Shown here: positions 46,838-58,300 of the stretch, one piece after another
Position numbering within the stretch: position 1 is the first letter of the stretch
How the letters are laid out: the number at the start of each line of letters is the position of its first letter
Source: Paucibacter sp. DJ2R-2
Lineage (GTDB): Bacteria; Pseudomonadota; Gammaproteobacteria; Burkholderiales; Burkholderiaceae_C
Direction: 5' to 3'
Assembly: GCF_025717675.1 (NCBI RefSeq)
Contig: NZ_JAJIRT010000011.1
Span: 1 to 64,000 of the forward strand
Length of the DNA: 64,000 nucleotides
Translations under genes and position numbers: made by a program
The notes under the pieces: model-generated
Told to the model about the DNA's origin: nothing
Seen by the model: only the letters and a program-made list of their open reading frames with translations
Databases searched by the model: none

Positions 46838-47946
46838 GTGCCGCTGAAATCACGGTTCCCTTTTTGAATCTGCAGCCGGCCTACCGTGAGGCCCAGGCCG
46901 ATATCGACGCGGCCCTCTTGCGCGTGGCCGGCAGCGGCTGGTTCTTGCTCGGCCAGGAGTTGCAGACCTTCGAGCGTTTCTATGCGGAGTTCTGCGGCAG
47001 CGCCCATTGCGCCGGCGTGGCCAACGGCCTCGATGCGCTGACCCTGAGCCTGCGCGCACTTGGCGTGGGCGAGGGCGACGAGGTGATCGTGCCCTCCAAC
47101 ACCTATGTGGCGACCTGGCTGGCCGTCAGCCAGTGCGGCGCCCGCCCGGTGCCGGTGGAACCCGATCCGCGCAGCTACAACATCGACCCGGCCGGCATCG
47201 CGGCGGTCATCACGCCGCGCAGCAAGGTCATCCTGCCCGTCCATCTCTACGGCCTGCCGGCCGAGATGGACGCCATCCAAGCCCTGGCGCAGCGCCATGG
47301 GCTCAAGGTGCTGGATGACTGCGCGCAAGCCCATGCGGCCCGCTACCGCGGCCGGCCCGTGGGCAGCCTGGCTGACATCTCGGCCTGGAGCTTCTACCCG
47401 GGCAAGAACCTCGGTGCCATGGGCGATGGCGGCGGCGTCACCTGCAGCAGCCCTGAGCTTGACGCTCAGGTTCGGGTGTTGCGCAATTACGGCTCCCGCG
47501 TGAAGTACCACAACGAGGTCAAAGGCATCAACTCACGCTTGGACGAGATCCAGGCCGCCGTGCTGGCCGCCAAGCTGCCCCATCTGCGCGCGGCCACCGA
47601 GGCGCGCCGCCGCATCGCCGCCCAGCTGCTCGATGGCCTGGCCGGCTTGCCACTGCAACTGCCGATTGAACCTGAGGGCTTCGAATCGGCCTGGCATTTG
47701 TTCGTGGTCCGTCACGATGCGCGCGACCGGCTTCAGGCCGACTTGCAGGCCCAAGGCATCGGCACCCTGATCCATTACCCGGTGCCGCCGCATTTGCAGC
47801 CGGCCTATGCCGAGCTGGGCTACGGCCCCGGTGACTTCCCCATTGCCGAAGCCATCCACAGCCAGGTGCTCAGCCTGCCGCTCTGGCCGGGCATGAGCGA
47901 GGCGCAGGTGCAGCGAGTGATTGCGGCCGTGAGGGCCTCGGCATGA
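46834..47946 (+). CDS. DegT/DnrJ/EryC1/StrS aminotransferase (FdtB/QdtB-like)
   Basis: This is a 370-residue PLP-dependent sugar aminotransferase. VPFLNLQPAYREAQADIDAAL and GSGWFLLGQELQTFERFYAEF are the N-terminal signature of the 3-keto sugar (FdtB/QdtB/DesV-like) group. The PLP lysine is Lys191 in FYPGKNLGAMGDGG, and DDCAQAHAARYRG holds the aspartate that binds the PLP ring nitrogen. RLDEIQAAVLAAKLPHL and LIHYPVPPHLQPAY close the substrate pocket. It is coupled by a four-base overlap to the ketoisomerase fusion, which would make its 3-keto substrate. The expected product is a 3-amino-3,6-dideoxyhexose nucleotide. Confidence 0.9.
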   Translation: MSAAEITVPFLNLQPAYREAQADIDAALLRVAGSGWFLLGQELQTFERFYAEFCGSAHCAGVANGLDALTLSLRALGVGEGDEVIVPSNTYVATWLAVSQCGARPVPVEPDPRSYNIDPAGIAAVITPRSKVILPVHLYGLPAEMDAIQALAQRHGLKVLDDCAQAHAARYRGRPVGSLADISAWSFYPGKNLGAMGDGGGVTCSSPELDAQVRVLRNYGSRVKYHNEVKGINSRLDEIQAAVLAAKLPHLRAATEARRRIAAQLLDGLAGLPLQLPIEPEGFESAWHLFVVRHDARDRLQADLQAQGIGTLIHYPVPPHLQPAYAELGYGPGDFPIAEAIHSQVLSLPLWPGMSEAQVQRVIAAVRASA

Positions 47947-48695
47947 GTGGCGGCTCCGGGACGGGAAACAGCGCCGGCTTCCAGCAACGCGGCAGCGGCA
48001 ACCGGGTCAGCGTGGGCGCCAATGTCGAGCTGCTCGGTTATGTCAACGGTGACAACAACCAGATCGAGATTCGCGAAACCGCCGGTGCCTCCAAGCTGCA
48101 TCTCTTCATCAATGGCGACAACAACCGCGTCTTCATCGACCGCGACTCCGAGATCAAGGGACTGGGCATTTGCTGCGGCAACCACATCCGGGCTCACAAC
48201 ACCGTGATCCAGATCGGCCCGGAGTTCACCATCGAGGCGGGCGGCCGCTTCTTTCTCTACAACTCCGGCAATCGCCTGACGATAGGCCGCGAGTGCATGT
48301 TTTCCAGCTCCATCACCTTGCGCTGCGGCGAATCACCGCATCTGATCTTCGACAGTGAGAGCGGTGCCTATCTGGACATCAGCGAAGGCGTCGAGGTCGG
48401 CGACCATGTCTGGGTGGGTGAGGGCGTCTACATCACGAAATCAGTGAGCATCGCCGACGAGACCGTGGTCGGCGCTTGCAGCGTGGTGACCAAGCGTTTC
48501 AGCCAAACCCATGTGGCCCTGGCCGGCAACCCGGCCCGGGTTGTGCGCGAGCATGTGCAGTGGATCCGCAACCCCGGCCTGCTGCAGCCGGGCAGCGCCT
48601 ACCACGCCAGCTACCACGCTCAGGCGGCGCTGTTTCCGCAGCCGCTGACTGGTGATGATCCTGCGGCCATGGCGCCGCCCTTGGCTGCGCTCTAG
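47943..48695 (+). CDS. Left-handed beta-helix (hexapeptide) acyltransferase
   Basis: This is a 250-residue protein. It starts with an unusual Asn/Gly-rich beta region (NRVSVGANVELLGYVNGDNN and a second NGDNNRVFI), then regular hexapeptide strands, among them GLGICCGNHIRAHNTVIQIG, NRLTIGRECMFSSSITLRCG, and VEVGDHVWVGEGVYITKSVSIA. The end AVVTK-type segment (CSVVTKRFSQTHVALAGNPARVVREH) is classic for sugar O- or N-acetyltransferases. A Pro/His/Tyr-rich tail follows. The ATGA overlap with the preceding aminotransferase makes it the likely next step in the pathway. Confidence 0.85.
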   Translation: MSGGSGTGNSAGFQQRGSGNRVSVGANVELLGYVNGDNNQIEIRETAGASKLHLFINGDNNRVFIDRDSEIKGLGICCGNHIRAHNTVIQIGPEFTIEAGGRFFLYNSGNRLTIGRECMFSSSITLRCGESPHLIFDSESGAYLDISEGVEVGDHVWVGEGVYITKSVSIADETVVGACSVVTKRFSQTHVALAGNPARVVREHVQWIRNPGLLQPGSAYHASYHAQAALFPQPLTGDDPAAMAPPLAAL

Positions 48696-48704
48696 CGCCT
48701 CAGT

Positions 48705-49202
48705 TCATTCCGGGTTGCCAGGCGTCGGAACCGGCCCGCGGGAGCGTGCCGGGTTGCCGACCCAGAGTTCGCCTGCAGGCACATCACGCGTCACCACGCT
48801 GCCGGCGCCCACCATGGCGCCCGCGCCGATGCGCAGGCCGCCCAGGATGGTCGCGTTGGCGCCGATCGAGGCTCCCGCTTCGATCACCGTGCGCTGAAAA
48901 GCTGCCGGGTACTGCTTGGAGCGAGGCAGCCGGTCATTGGTGAAGGTGACATTGGGGCCGATGAAGACACCGTCGGCCGCGCTCAGGCCGTCCCAGAGCT
49001 GCACCCCGCACTTGACCGTCACCCGGTCGCCCAGCTGCACATCGTTCTCGATGAAGACCTGTGCATTGATATTGCAATCACGGCCGATGCGCGCGCCCGC
49101 TAGTACCACACAGAACTGCCAGATCTGAGTGCCGGCCCCGATCTGGGTCGTCTGTACATCGGCCAGGGGATGGATGCGGGGGGGCGGCGATGTCTCGGTC
49201 AT
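48705..49202 (-). CDS. Hexapeptide-repeat acyltransferase, paralogue of the fusion N-terminus
   Basis: This is a 165-residue left-handed beta-helix enzyme. Its body, with [20 protein letters not shown], the [19 protein letters not shown] loop and [17 protein letters not shown], is very similar to residues 15-175 of the protein encoded at 45830. It is close to WbpD/FdtC/PerB-type N-acetyltransferases acting on nucleotide amino sugars. It is transcribed leftward, convergent with the preceding gene (9-bp gap). Two such acetyltransferases suggest two different amino sugars, one from the perosamine-type and one from the 3-amino route (inference). Confidence 0.85.
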   Translation of the reverse strand: MTETSPPPRIHPLADVQTTQIGAGTQIWQFCVVLAGARIGRDCNINAQVFIENDVQLGDRVTVKCGVQLWDGLSAADGVFIGPNVTFTNDRLPRSKQYPAAFQRTVIEAGASIGANATILGGLRIGAGAMVGAGSVVTRDVPAGELWVGNPARSRGPVPTPGNPE

Positions 49203-49245
49203 GGCTGTGGCGTGGCTGAACTTCCAGGTGGCGCAGCATAAAGGA

Positions 49246-49291
49246 AACGCGGCCCCGGCGGCGACTGGAGAGTCACCGTCGGGGCCGCGTT
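49246..49291 (-). terminator. Terminator of the giant repeat-protein gene
   Basis: Positions 49246-49257 and 49280-49291 form a perfect 12-bp GC-rich stem, continued by a GACT/AGTC inner pair. On the minus strand it is followed by TCCTTTAT. It lies 44 bp after the stop at 49335. Confidence 0.8.
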
Positions 49292-49334
49292 CGGCTGGGC
49301 CACATGGGCCCGGCCGTTCTTGCCGAGCTCAGGC

Positions 49335-52300
49335 TCAGATCAGAGGCGTGATGCGATCAAGGTCGTCGTCGTCCAGCTTGGTCTTGTGGACAAAGTGGGT
49401 TTCCGGCGCCGCATGCTCCAGCTTGCTGCCCTGGACCGCGCTGCCATCGCCGAGCAAGGTGCCCGCCGGTCCGGCCAGCAAGTCGCCCAGGCTTGGCGGC
49501 GCCGCATCGGCCGCACCGTCTTTCGGCAGGTCCTTGGCGAACCAGACGTCAGCCATGCTGTGGGTCTGACCGTCGCTGGTCTTGTAGTCGGACACCAGAC
49601 CCACCAGATTGCCGTTGTCGATCGTGCTATTGGCTTGCGAGGCCAAATTCAGCTCGGTGATGCCCAGCTCCTGCAAGGACTTCAACTCGCCGCCATCGGT
49701 CTTGCCGTCATGGTTGGCATCGACCCAGACCTTGAGCTCGCCCCATTCTTTGTCAAGGATGCTGAGCTTGCCGTCGTGGTTGGCATCCAGGGCGGACATC
49801 GCGGCGTAGCCGTCGGCCGCGCGGTGACCGTCAGCCAGCACGGTGCCCGAGCCGAACAGCTCCTTGCCGTTGTTGATCACACCGTCACCGTTGACATCGC
49901 GGACCAGCAGACCGTCGTTGCCGCCGACCCAACCCCACTTCTGGACCGTGCCGGTGCCGTAGGTGTCGAAGTTGACACCGTTGGCGGCAGACAAGGTGTT
50001 GATGCCGTTGCCGTCCAGATCCAGCACGATCGGCGTGGCCAGGTAGAGACCGTCGAGCTGGGCTGCCGTCAGCGAAGCCAGGGCCTCGGTCTGGAAGGCA
50101 TAGACCTGAGTCATGTTCAGCTTGGCCAAGTCTTCGGCATCGAAGCCCTTGATCTGGTCCGAGGTGATGCTGGCAATCTGATCCGTGGTCAGGCCGGCCA
50201 TCTGGCCCGTGGTGAAGGCCTTGATGTCATCGGTCTGGAAGGCTCGGAACTGATCCGTGCTCAAGCTGCCCAGCTGGGTTGAGGTGAAGGCGGCGATCTG
50301 GGCGGTGCCCAGGGCGTTGATTTCCTCGGTGCCCAGGGTGGCCAGGTGGCCGGTCGTGATCGCCTGCAACTGGGTCGTCGACATCGCAATGATGTGGTCG
50401 GACGTCAGGGCATCGAACTGATCAGTGGACAGGCTGCGCAAGGCCGTCGTCGTCATCGCCTTCAGATCATCCGTGGCCAGGATGTGCACTTGCTCGGTGG
50501 TGAAGCCTGCCACCTGAGCACTGGTCAGGGAGTTGGCCTGAGCGGTGGTCAGCGCCACGATCTGGTCGGTGGTCAGGACTGCCAACTGCACCGAACTCAA
50601 GCCGCGGAAGCCGGCGGTCCCGATGGCTGCGAAGTCATCGGTGGTCAGCGCTGCGAACTGGTCGGTGGTCAGTGCCGCAACCTGGCTGGAGCTGATGGCC
50701 TTGAACTGGCTGCTGGTCAGCGAGTTCAAGTCTTCAGTGCTCCAGGTCTGGATCTGCGTGCTGGTCAGTGCGTTGACCTGGGCGGTGGTCAGGGTGGCGA
50801 TTTGGTCCGAAGTCAAGGCCCCCAGTTGATCGGAGTTCAAAGCGCGCAGGGCGCCAGTGTTCAAGGTCTTGAGATCATCGGTGGCCAGGATGGAGATCTG
50901 CTCGGTCGTCAAACCTGCAACCTGGGCGCTGTTCAAGGATGCCGCTTGTGCCGTGGTCAGGGCAATCACCTGGTCGGTGGTCAGCACCGCAACCTGGGAT
51001 GAGCTCAGGCCGCGCATGCCACTGGTGCCGATGGCGGCAAAGTCATCCGTGGTGAGCGCCGCCACTTGATCGGTCGTGAGAGCTGCCACTTGGCCGGAGC
51101 TGATGGCTTTGAACTGGTCGGAACTCAAAGCATTGAGGTCCTCGGTGCTCCAGTTCTGGATCTGCGTGCTGGTCAGGGCATTGACCTGTGCGGTGCTCAG
51201 GCTCGGGATCTGATCTGAGGTCAGTGCACCCAACTGATCTGAACTCAGTGCGCGCAGCGCGCCGGTGTTGAGTGCCTTCAAATCATCGGTTGCGAGTACG
51301 GCGATCTGTTCGGTGCTCAGGCCGGCCACTTGCGCGCTGCTCAGCGAAGCCGCTTGAGATGTGGTCAGGGCGACGATCTGATCGGTCGTCAACACAGCCA
51401 CCTGAGCCGAGCTCAGACCACGCAGGCCACTGGTGCCGATGGCTGCGAAGTCATCGGTGGTCAGAGCCGCCACCTGGTCGGTGGTGAAGGCCGCCACTTG
51501 GCCGGAGCTGATGGCCTTGAACTGCGTGCTGGTCAGGGCATTCAGGTCCTCAGTGCTGAGCGCCTGGATCTGCGTGCTGGTCAGGGCGTTGACCTGTGCC
51601 GTGGTCAGTTCGGCGAACTGATCCGAGGTCAGAGAGCCCAACTGGTCGGAGTTCAGGGCTCGCAGTGCGCCCGTGTTGATGGCCTTCAGGTCATCGGTGG
51701 CGATCAGGGCGATCTGCTCGGTGGTCAGTCCAGCGACCTGGGCACTGTTCAGCGATGCCGTCTGAGCGGTGGTCAGGGCCACGATCTGGTCGGTCGTCAG
51801 GACGCTGACCTGGGCCGAGGTCAGGCCTCGCAGGCCGGCGGTGCTGATGGCCGCAAAGTCGTCAGTGGTCAGGGCCGCGACCTGGTCGGTGGTCATGGCT
51901 GCCACTTGACCGGAGCTCATGGCCTTGAACTGAGCGCTGGTCAAGGCGTTCAAGTCTTCCGTGCTGAGCGTCTGGATCTGGACACTGGTCAGCGCAGCGA
52001 CTTGGGCGGTCGTCAGCTCAGCCAGCTGGTCCGAGGTCAATGCACCCAGTTGTTCGGAGTTCAGGGCTCGCAGGGCACCGGTGTTGATCGCTTTCAGGTC
52101 ATCGGTGGCGATCACAGCCATCTGCTCGCTGGTCAAGCCGGCGACTTGGGCGCTGTTCAGCGAAGCCGATTGCGCCGTCGTCAAGGCCACCACCTGATCG
52201 GTCGTCAGCACAGCAATCTGGGCCGAGCTCAGTCCGCGCAGACCTCCGGTGCCAATGGAAGCGAAGTCGTCCGTGGTCAGAGCCGCGACCTGATCCGTCG

Positions 52301-55300
52301 TGAACGCTGCCACCTGGCCGGAGCTGATGGCCTTGAACTGATCCGAGGTCAGCGCGTTGAGGTCCTCGGTGCTGAGGGTCTGAATCTGCGCGCTGGTCAA
52401 GGCATTGACCTGGGCGGTGCTGAGGGTAGCGATCTGGTCCGAGGTCAGCGAGCCGAGTTGCTCGGAGTTCAGTGCTCGCAAGGCGCCCGTGTTGATGGCC
52501 TTGAGGTCGTCGGTGGCCAGAATTGCGATCTGCTCGCTGGTCAGGCCGGTGACTTGGGCGCTGTTGAGCGAAGCTGCTTGTGCCGTGGTCAGGGCCACGA
52601 TCTGATCCGTGGTCAATACCGCAACTTGGCTCGAACCCAGACCGCGCAGACCGGCCGTGCCGATGGCTGCGAAATCATCGGTGGTCAAAGCCGCGACCTG
52701 GTCGGTCGTGAAAGCTGCCACCTGACCCGAGCTGATGGCCTTGAACTGGGTGCTGGTCAGCGCGTTCAAGTCCTCGGTGCTGAGGGTCTGAATCTGGCTG
52801 CTGGTCAGGGCGTTGACCTGAGCCGTGGTCAGTTCGGCCAACTGGTCCGAAGTCAACGCACCGAGTTGCTCGGAATTCAGCGCCCTCAGGGCACCCGTGT
52901 TGATGGCCTTGAGGTCGTCGGTGGCGATCACGGCCATTTGTTCGCTGGTCAAGCCGGCGACTTGGGCGCTGTTCAGCGAAGCCGATTGCGCCGTCGTCAA
53001 GGCCACCACTTGATCGGTGGTGAGTACAGCAATCTGGGCCGAGTTCAGTCCGCGCAGACCGCCAGTGCCGATGGCCGCGAAGTCATCCGTGGTCAGGGCC
53101 GCCACTTGGTCGGTGGTGAAGGCTGCCACTTGGCCGGAGCTGATGGCCTTGAACTGATCGGAACTCAGGGCGTTCAGGTCCTCGGTGCTGAGGGTCTGGA
53201 TCTGCACGCTGGTCAGAGCGTTGACCTGGGCGGTTGTCAGCGTCGCGAGTTGGTCGGAGGTCAGAGCGCCGAGTTGCTCAGAATTCAGAGCCCGCAGTGC
53301 ACCGGTGTTGATGGCCTTCAGGTCATCGGTGGCGATGATGGCCATCTGCTCGCTCGTCAAGCCGGTCACCTGGGCGCTATTCAGCGAGGTGGTCTGCGCC
53401 GTGGTCAAGGCGACGATCTGGTCGGTGGTCAGTACCGCGACCTGGCTCGAGCTCAAGCCACGCAGGCCGGATGTGCCGATGGCGGCAAAGTCGTCCGTGG
53501 TCAGAGCAGAGATTTGGTCCGTCGTGATGGCCGCAACCTGTGCCGAGCTGATGGCCTTGAACTGAGTGCTGGTCAGCGCATTCAGGTCCTCGGTACTGAG
53601 GGTCTGGATCTGGCTGCTGGTCAAAGCGTTGACCTGGGCCGTGGTCAGTTCGGCCAGTTGATCCGAGGTCAGGGAGCCCAGTTGCTCGGAATTCAGGGCG
53701 CGCAAGGCTCCGGTGTTGATCGCCTTGAGGTCATCCGTGGCGATGATGGCCATTTGCTCGCTGGTCAAGCCGGTGACCTGAGCACTGTTGAGCGATGCGG
53801 CCTGGGCGGTGGTCAGGGCCACGATCTGGTCGGTGGTCAGGACGCCGACCTGGCTCGAGCTCAGACCGCGCAGGCCGCTGGTGCCGATGGCTGCGAAGTC
53901 ATCGGTGGTCAGGGCAGCGACTTGGTCAGTCGTGAGCGCTGCAATCTGGCCGGAGCTGATGGCTTTGAACTGGTCCGAGGTCAGGGCGTTGAGGTCTTCG
54001 GTGCTGAGACTCTGGATCTGAGTGCTGGTCAAGGCGTTGACCTGAGCGGTCGTCAGCGTAGCGATCTGGTCCGAAGTCAAGGACCCCAGCTGCTCGGAGT
54101 TCAGGGCACGCAAGGCGCCAGTGTTGATGGCTTTCAGATCATCGGTGGCCAGGATGGCGATTTGATCGCTGCTCAGGCCTGCGACTTGTGCACTGTTCAA
54201 CGAAGCGGCTTGAGCGGTCGTCAGGGCCACGACCTGATCGGTCGTCAGCACGCTGACTTGAGCCGAACTCAGGCCGCGCAGGCCGCCGGTTCCGATAGCT
54301 GAGAAGTCATCGGTGGTTAGGGCCGCCACTTGGTCAGTGGTGAAGGCTGCGACCTGGGCCGAGCTTATGGCCTTGAACTGGGTGCTGGTCAGCGCATTCA
54401 GGTCCTCGGTACTCAGGCCTTGGATCTGGGTGCTGGTCAGCGCATTCACCTGGGCGGTGCTCAACTCTGCGAGTTGATCCGAGGTCAGGGAGCCCAGTTG
54501 CTCGGAATTCAGGGCGCGCAAGGCTCCTGTGTTGATGGCCTTCAAGTCATCGGTGGCGATGACAGCCATCTGTTCGCTGGTCAAGCCGAGGACCTGAGCG
54601 CTGTTCAGTGAGGCGGTTTGGGCCGTGGTCAGGGCCACGATCTGATCGGTGGTCAGCACGCCCACTTGGACGGAGCTGAGGCCGCGCAGGCCGCCTGTGC
54701 CGATCGCCGCGAAGTCATCCGTGGTCAGGGCAGCGATCTGGTCGGTGGTGATGGCGGCCACCTGACCGGAGCTGATGGCCTTGAACTGGGTGCTGGTCAG
54801 CGCGTTCAGGTCTTCGGTGCTCAGGTTCTGAATCTGAGTGCTGGTCAGGGCATTGACCTGAGCCGTGCTCAATGCAGCGATCTGGTCCGAGGTCAAGGCG
54901 CCCAGTTGTTCAGAGTTGAGGGCGCGCAGGGCACCCGTGTTGATGGCCTTCAGGTCATCAGTGGCGATGATGGCCATCTGTTCGCTGGTCAAGCCAGCCA
55001 CCTGAGCGCTGTTCAGCGATGCCATCTGCGCTGTAGTCAGCGCCACCACCTGGTCTGTCGTCAAAACGCCGACCTGGGCCGATGTCAGGCCGCGCAGGCC
55101 GCCAGTGCCGATCGATGCGAAGTCATCTGTGGTCAGGGCCGCGACTTGGTCGGTGGTCATGGCCGCCACTTGGGCCGAGCTGATGGCCTTGAATTGGTCC
55201 GAAGTCAGTGCATTGAGGTCTTCGGTGCTCCAGCTCTGGATCTGGGCGCTGGTCAGGGCGTTGACCTGGGTGGTGGTCAGGGATGCGATCTGGTCCGAGG

Positions 55301-58300
55301 TCAAGGAACCGAGCTGCTCCGAGTTCAGAGCACGCAGCGCGCCGGTGTTGATGGCCTTAAGGTCATCAGTGGCGATGATGGCGATCTGTTCGCTGGTCAA
55401 GCCGGCCACCTGAGCGCTGTTCAGCGAGGCGGTCTGGGCCGTGGTCAGGGCCACCACCTGGTCTGTCGTCAAAACGCCGACCTGGGCCGATGTCAGTCCG
55501 CGCAGGCCACCGGTGCCGATGGCCGCGAAATCATCCGTGGTCAGGGCCGCGACCTGGTCGGTCGTGAAGGCGCCGACCTGGCCCGAGCTGATGGCCTTGA
55601 ACTGCGTGCTGGTCAAGGAATTCAGGTCCTCGGTGCTGAGGCTCTGAATCTGGCTGCTGGTCAGGGCATTGACCTGGGCGGTGGTGAGCTCGGCAAACTG
55701 GTCCGAAGTGAGGGAGCCCAGTTGCTCGGAGTTCAACGCGCGCAAGGCTGCCGTGCTCAGGGCCTTGAGGTCGTCGGTCACCAGGATCGGCGCCTGTTCG
55801 CTGGTCAGGCCCGCCACTTGTGCGCTGTTCAGCGCGGCCGTCTGCGCGGTGGTCAGTGCCACGATCTGGTCGGTGGTCAGGACAGCAAGCTGTGCCGAGC
55901 TGAGGCCGCGGATACCTCCGGTGCCAATGGATGCAAAGTCATCGGTGGTGAGTGCCGCCACTTGGTCGGTGGTCAAGGCCGCCACCTGAGCCGAACTGAT
56001 GGCCTTGAATTGATCCGAGGTCAGGGAATTCAGGTCTTCCGTGCTGAGAGTCTGGATCTGGCTGCTGGTCAGTGCATTGACTTGCGCAGTTGTCAAAGTC
56101 GCAATCTGGTCCGAGGTCAGCGAGCCCAGTTGTTCAGAGTTCAACGCGCGCAGAGCGCTGGTGTTGATGGCCTTCAGGTCATCGGTCGCCAGGACCGCAA
56201 TCTGATCACTGCTGAGACCAGCCACTTGGGCGCTGTTCAAGGAGGCGGTTTGCGCAGTGGTCAACGCGACGATCTGGTCCGTCGTCAGGACGCCAATCTG
56301 GGTTGAGCTCAGTCCGCGCAAGCCACCGGTGCCAATGGCGGAGAAGTCCTCTGTCGTCAGAGCCGCCACCTGGTCGGTGGTCAGCGCCGCTATCTGGGCC
56401 GAAGTCATGGCCTTGAATTGACTGCTGGTCAGGGCATTCAAATCCTCGGTGCTGAGGCTCTGAATCTGCACGCTGGTCAGGGCGTTCACTTGAGCCGTCG
56501 TCAGCGCAGCAAGTTGGTCCGAGGTCAAGGATCCGAGTTGTTCGGAATTCAGGGCTCGCAAGGCGCCGGTGTTGATGGCCTTGAGGTCATCGGTGGCGAT
56601 GGCAGCCATTTGGTCGCTGGTCAGGCCGGCGACCTGGGCGCTGTTCAGTGCAGCCGTCTGGGCCGTGGTCAAGGCCACAATCTGGTCGGTGCCCAGCACT
56701 GCAACTTGTGTCGATGTCAGGCCGCGCAAGCCGCTCGTGCCGATGGCGGCAAAGTCGTCGGTGCTGAGTGCCTGAACTTGGTCGGTTGTCAAGGCTCCAA
56801 TCTGGCTGGAGCCGATGGCCTTGAACTGATCAGAGCTCAGCGCGTCGATGTCTTCGGTGCTGAGGTTCTGGATCTGTGTGCTGGTCAGTGCATTGACCTG
56901 GGCCGTTGTCAGGTTGGGAATTTGGTCCGAGGTCAGCGAACCCAGTTGTTCGGAATTGAGCGCACGCAGGGCGCCGGTGTTGATGGCCTTGAGGTCATCG
57001 GTGGCGATGACGGCCATTTGGTCGCTGGTCAGTCCGGCGACCTGGGCACTGTTCAGCGATGCCGCTTGGGCAGTGGTCAGGGCGACGATCTGGTCGGTGG
57101 TCAGGACGGCGACTTGGCTCGAAGTCAGGCCACGCAGGCCGGCGGTGCCGATGGAGGACAGGTCTTCGGTGCTCAGTGCGGCGATTTGGTCGCTCGTCAT
57201 GGCACCAACCTGGGCCGAGCTGATGGCCTTGAATTGCGTCGTGGTCAACGCATCCAGGTCTTCGGTGCTCAGATTCTGAATTTGCGTGCTGGTCAGCGCG
57301 TTGACTTGCGCGGTGGTCAAGGCAGCGAGCTGGTCAGAGCTCAGCGAACCCAGCTGTTCGGAGTTCAGGGCGCGCAAGGCACCGGAATTGATGACCTTGA
57401 GATCATCGGTGGCGAGAGCGGCAATCTGGTCGCTGGTCAGCCCGGTGACCTGGGCACTGTTCAGTGAGGCGGTTTGGGCCGTCGTCAGGGCCACAATCTG
57501 GTCCGTGGTCAATACCGCAAGCTGTGCCGATGTCAGGCCACGCAAGCCACCGGTGCCGATGGAGGCGAAGTCATCCGTCGTCAGGGCAGCCACCTGGTCG
57601 GTGGTCATGGCCGCAACCTGGCCCGAGCTGATGGCCTTGAACTGGTCAGAGCTCAGTGCGTTCAGATCCTCGGTGCTGAGGGTCTGGATCTGACTGCTGG
57701 TCAGGGCATTGACCTGGGCCGTGGTCAGCGTGGCGATCTGGTCCGAGGTCAGGGAACCGAGCTGCTCGGAGTTCAGTGCGCGCAGGGCGGCCGTGTTGAG
57801 CGCCTTGAGGTCGTCGGTGGCGAGCGTGGCGATCTGATCGCTGGTCAGACCGACCACCTGAGCGCTGGTCAGCGAGGCGGTCTGGGCCGTGGTCAGCGCA
57901 ACGATTTGGTCGGTGGTCAGGACGCCGAGCTGGGTCGAGGCGAGGCCTCGCATGCCGGCGGTGCCGATCGCGGCGAAGTCATCGGTGTTCAGGGCTGCGA
58001 CTTGGTCGGTCGACAGCGCATTCATCTGGGCCGAGCTGATGGCCTTGAACTGCGCCGTGGTGAAGGCGTTCAGGTCTTCGGTGCTCAGATTGCGGATTTG
58101 CGAGCTGGTCAGGAAGTTGACCTGCGCCGTGGTCAGCGAGCCCAGCTGATCGGAGCTCAAATTGCCCAATTTGGCGTCGTCCAGCGAGCGAATCGCCGCG
58201 CTGCTCAGGGCGCGCAGGTCCTCGGTCTGGATGAAGACCACCTGGTCGCTGCTCAGTGAACTGATGGCGAAAGTACCCAGCGAGGCGAACTGCTTGGTCG

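Noticed and set aside
51330-54302. A 990-codon open frame (and a 562-codon one at 54618-56306) on the plus strand opposite the giant gene
   Set aside because: The 24-bp repeat keeps the same frame free of stops by periodicity. The translated product is a low-complexity mirror (GxDL.GG type), has no start context, and the minus-strand frame carries the domain architecture and C-terminal motifs.
50298-58049. Tandem repeats as a CRISPR array or satellite DNA
   Set aside because: Units are 408 bp, contiguous, without spacers, in frame and coding.
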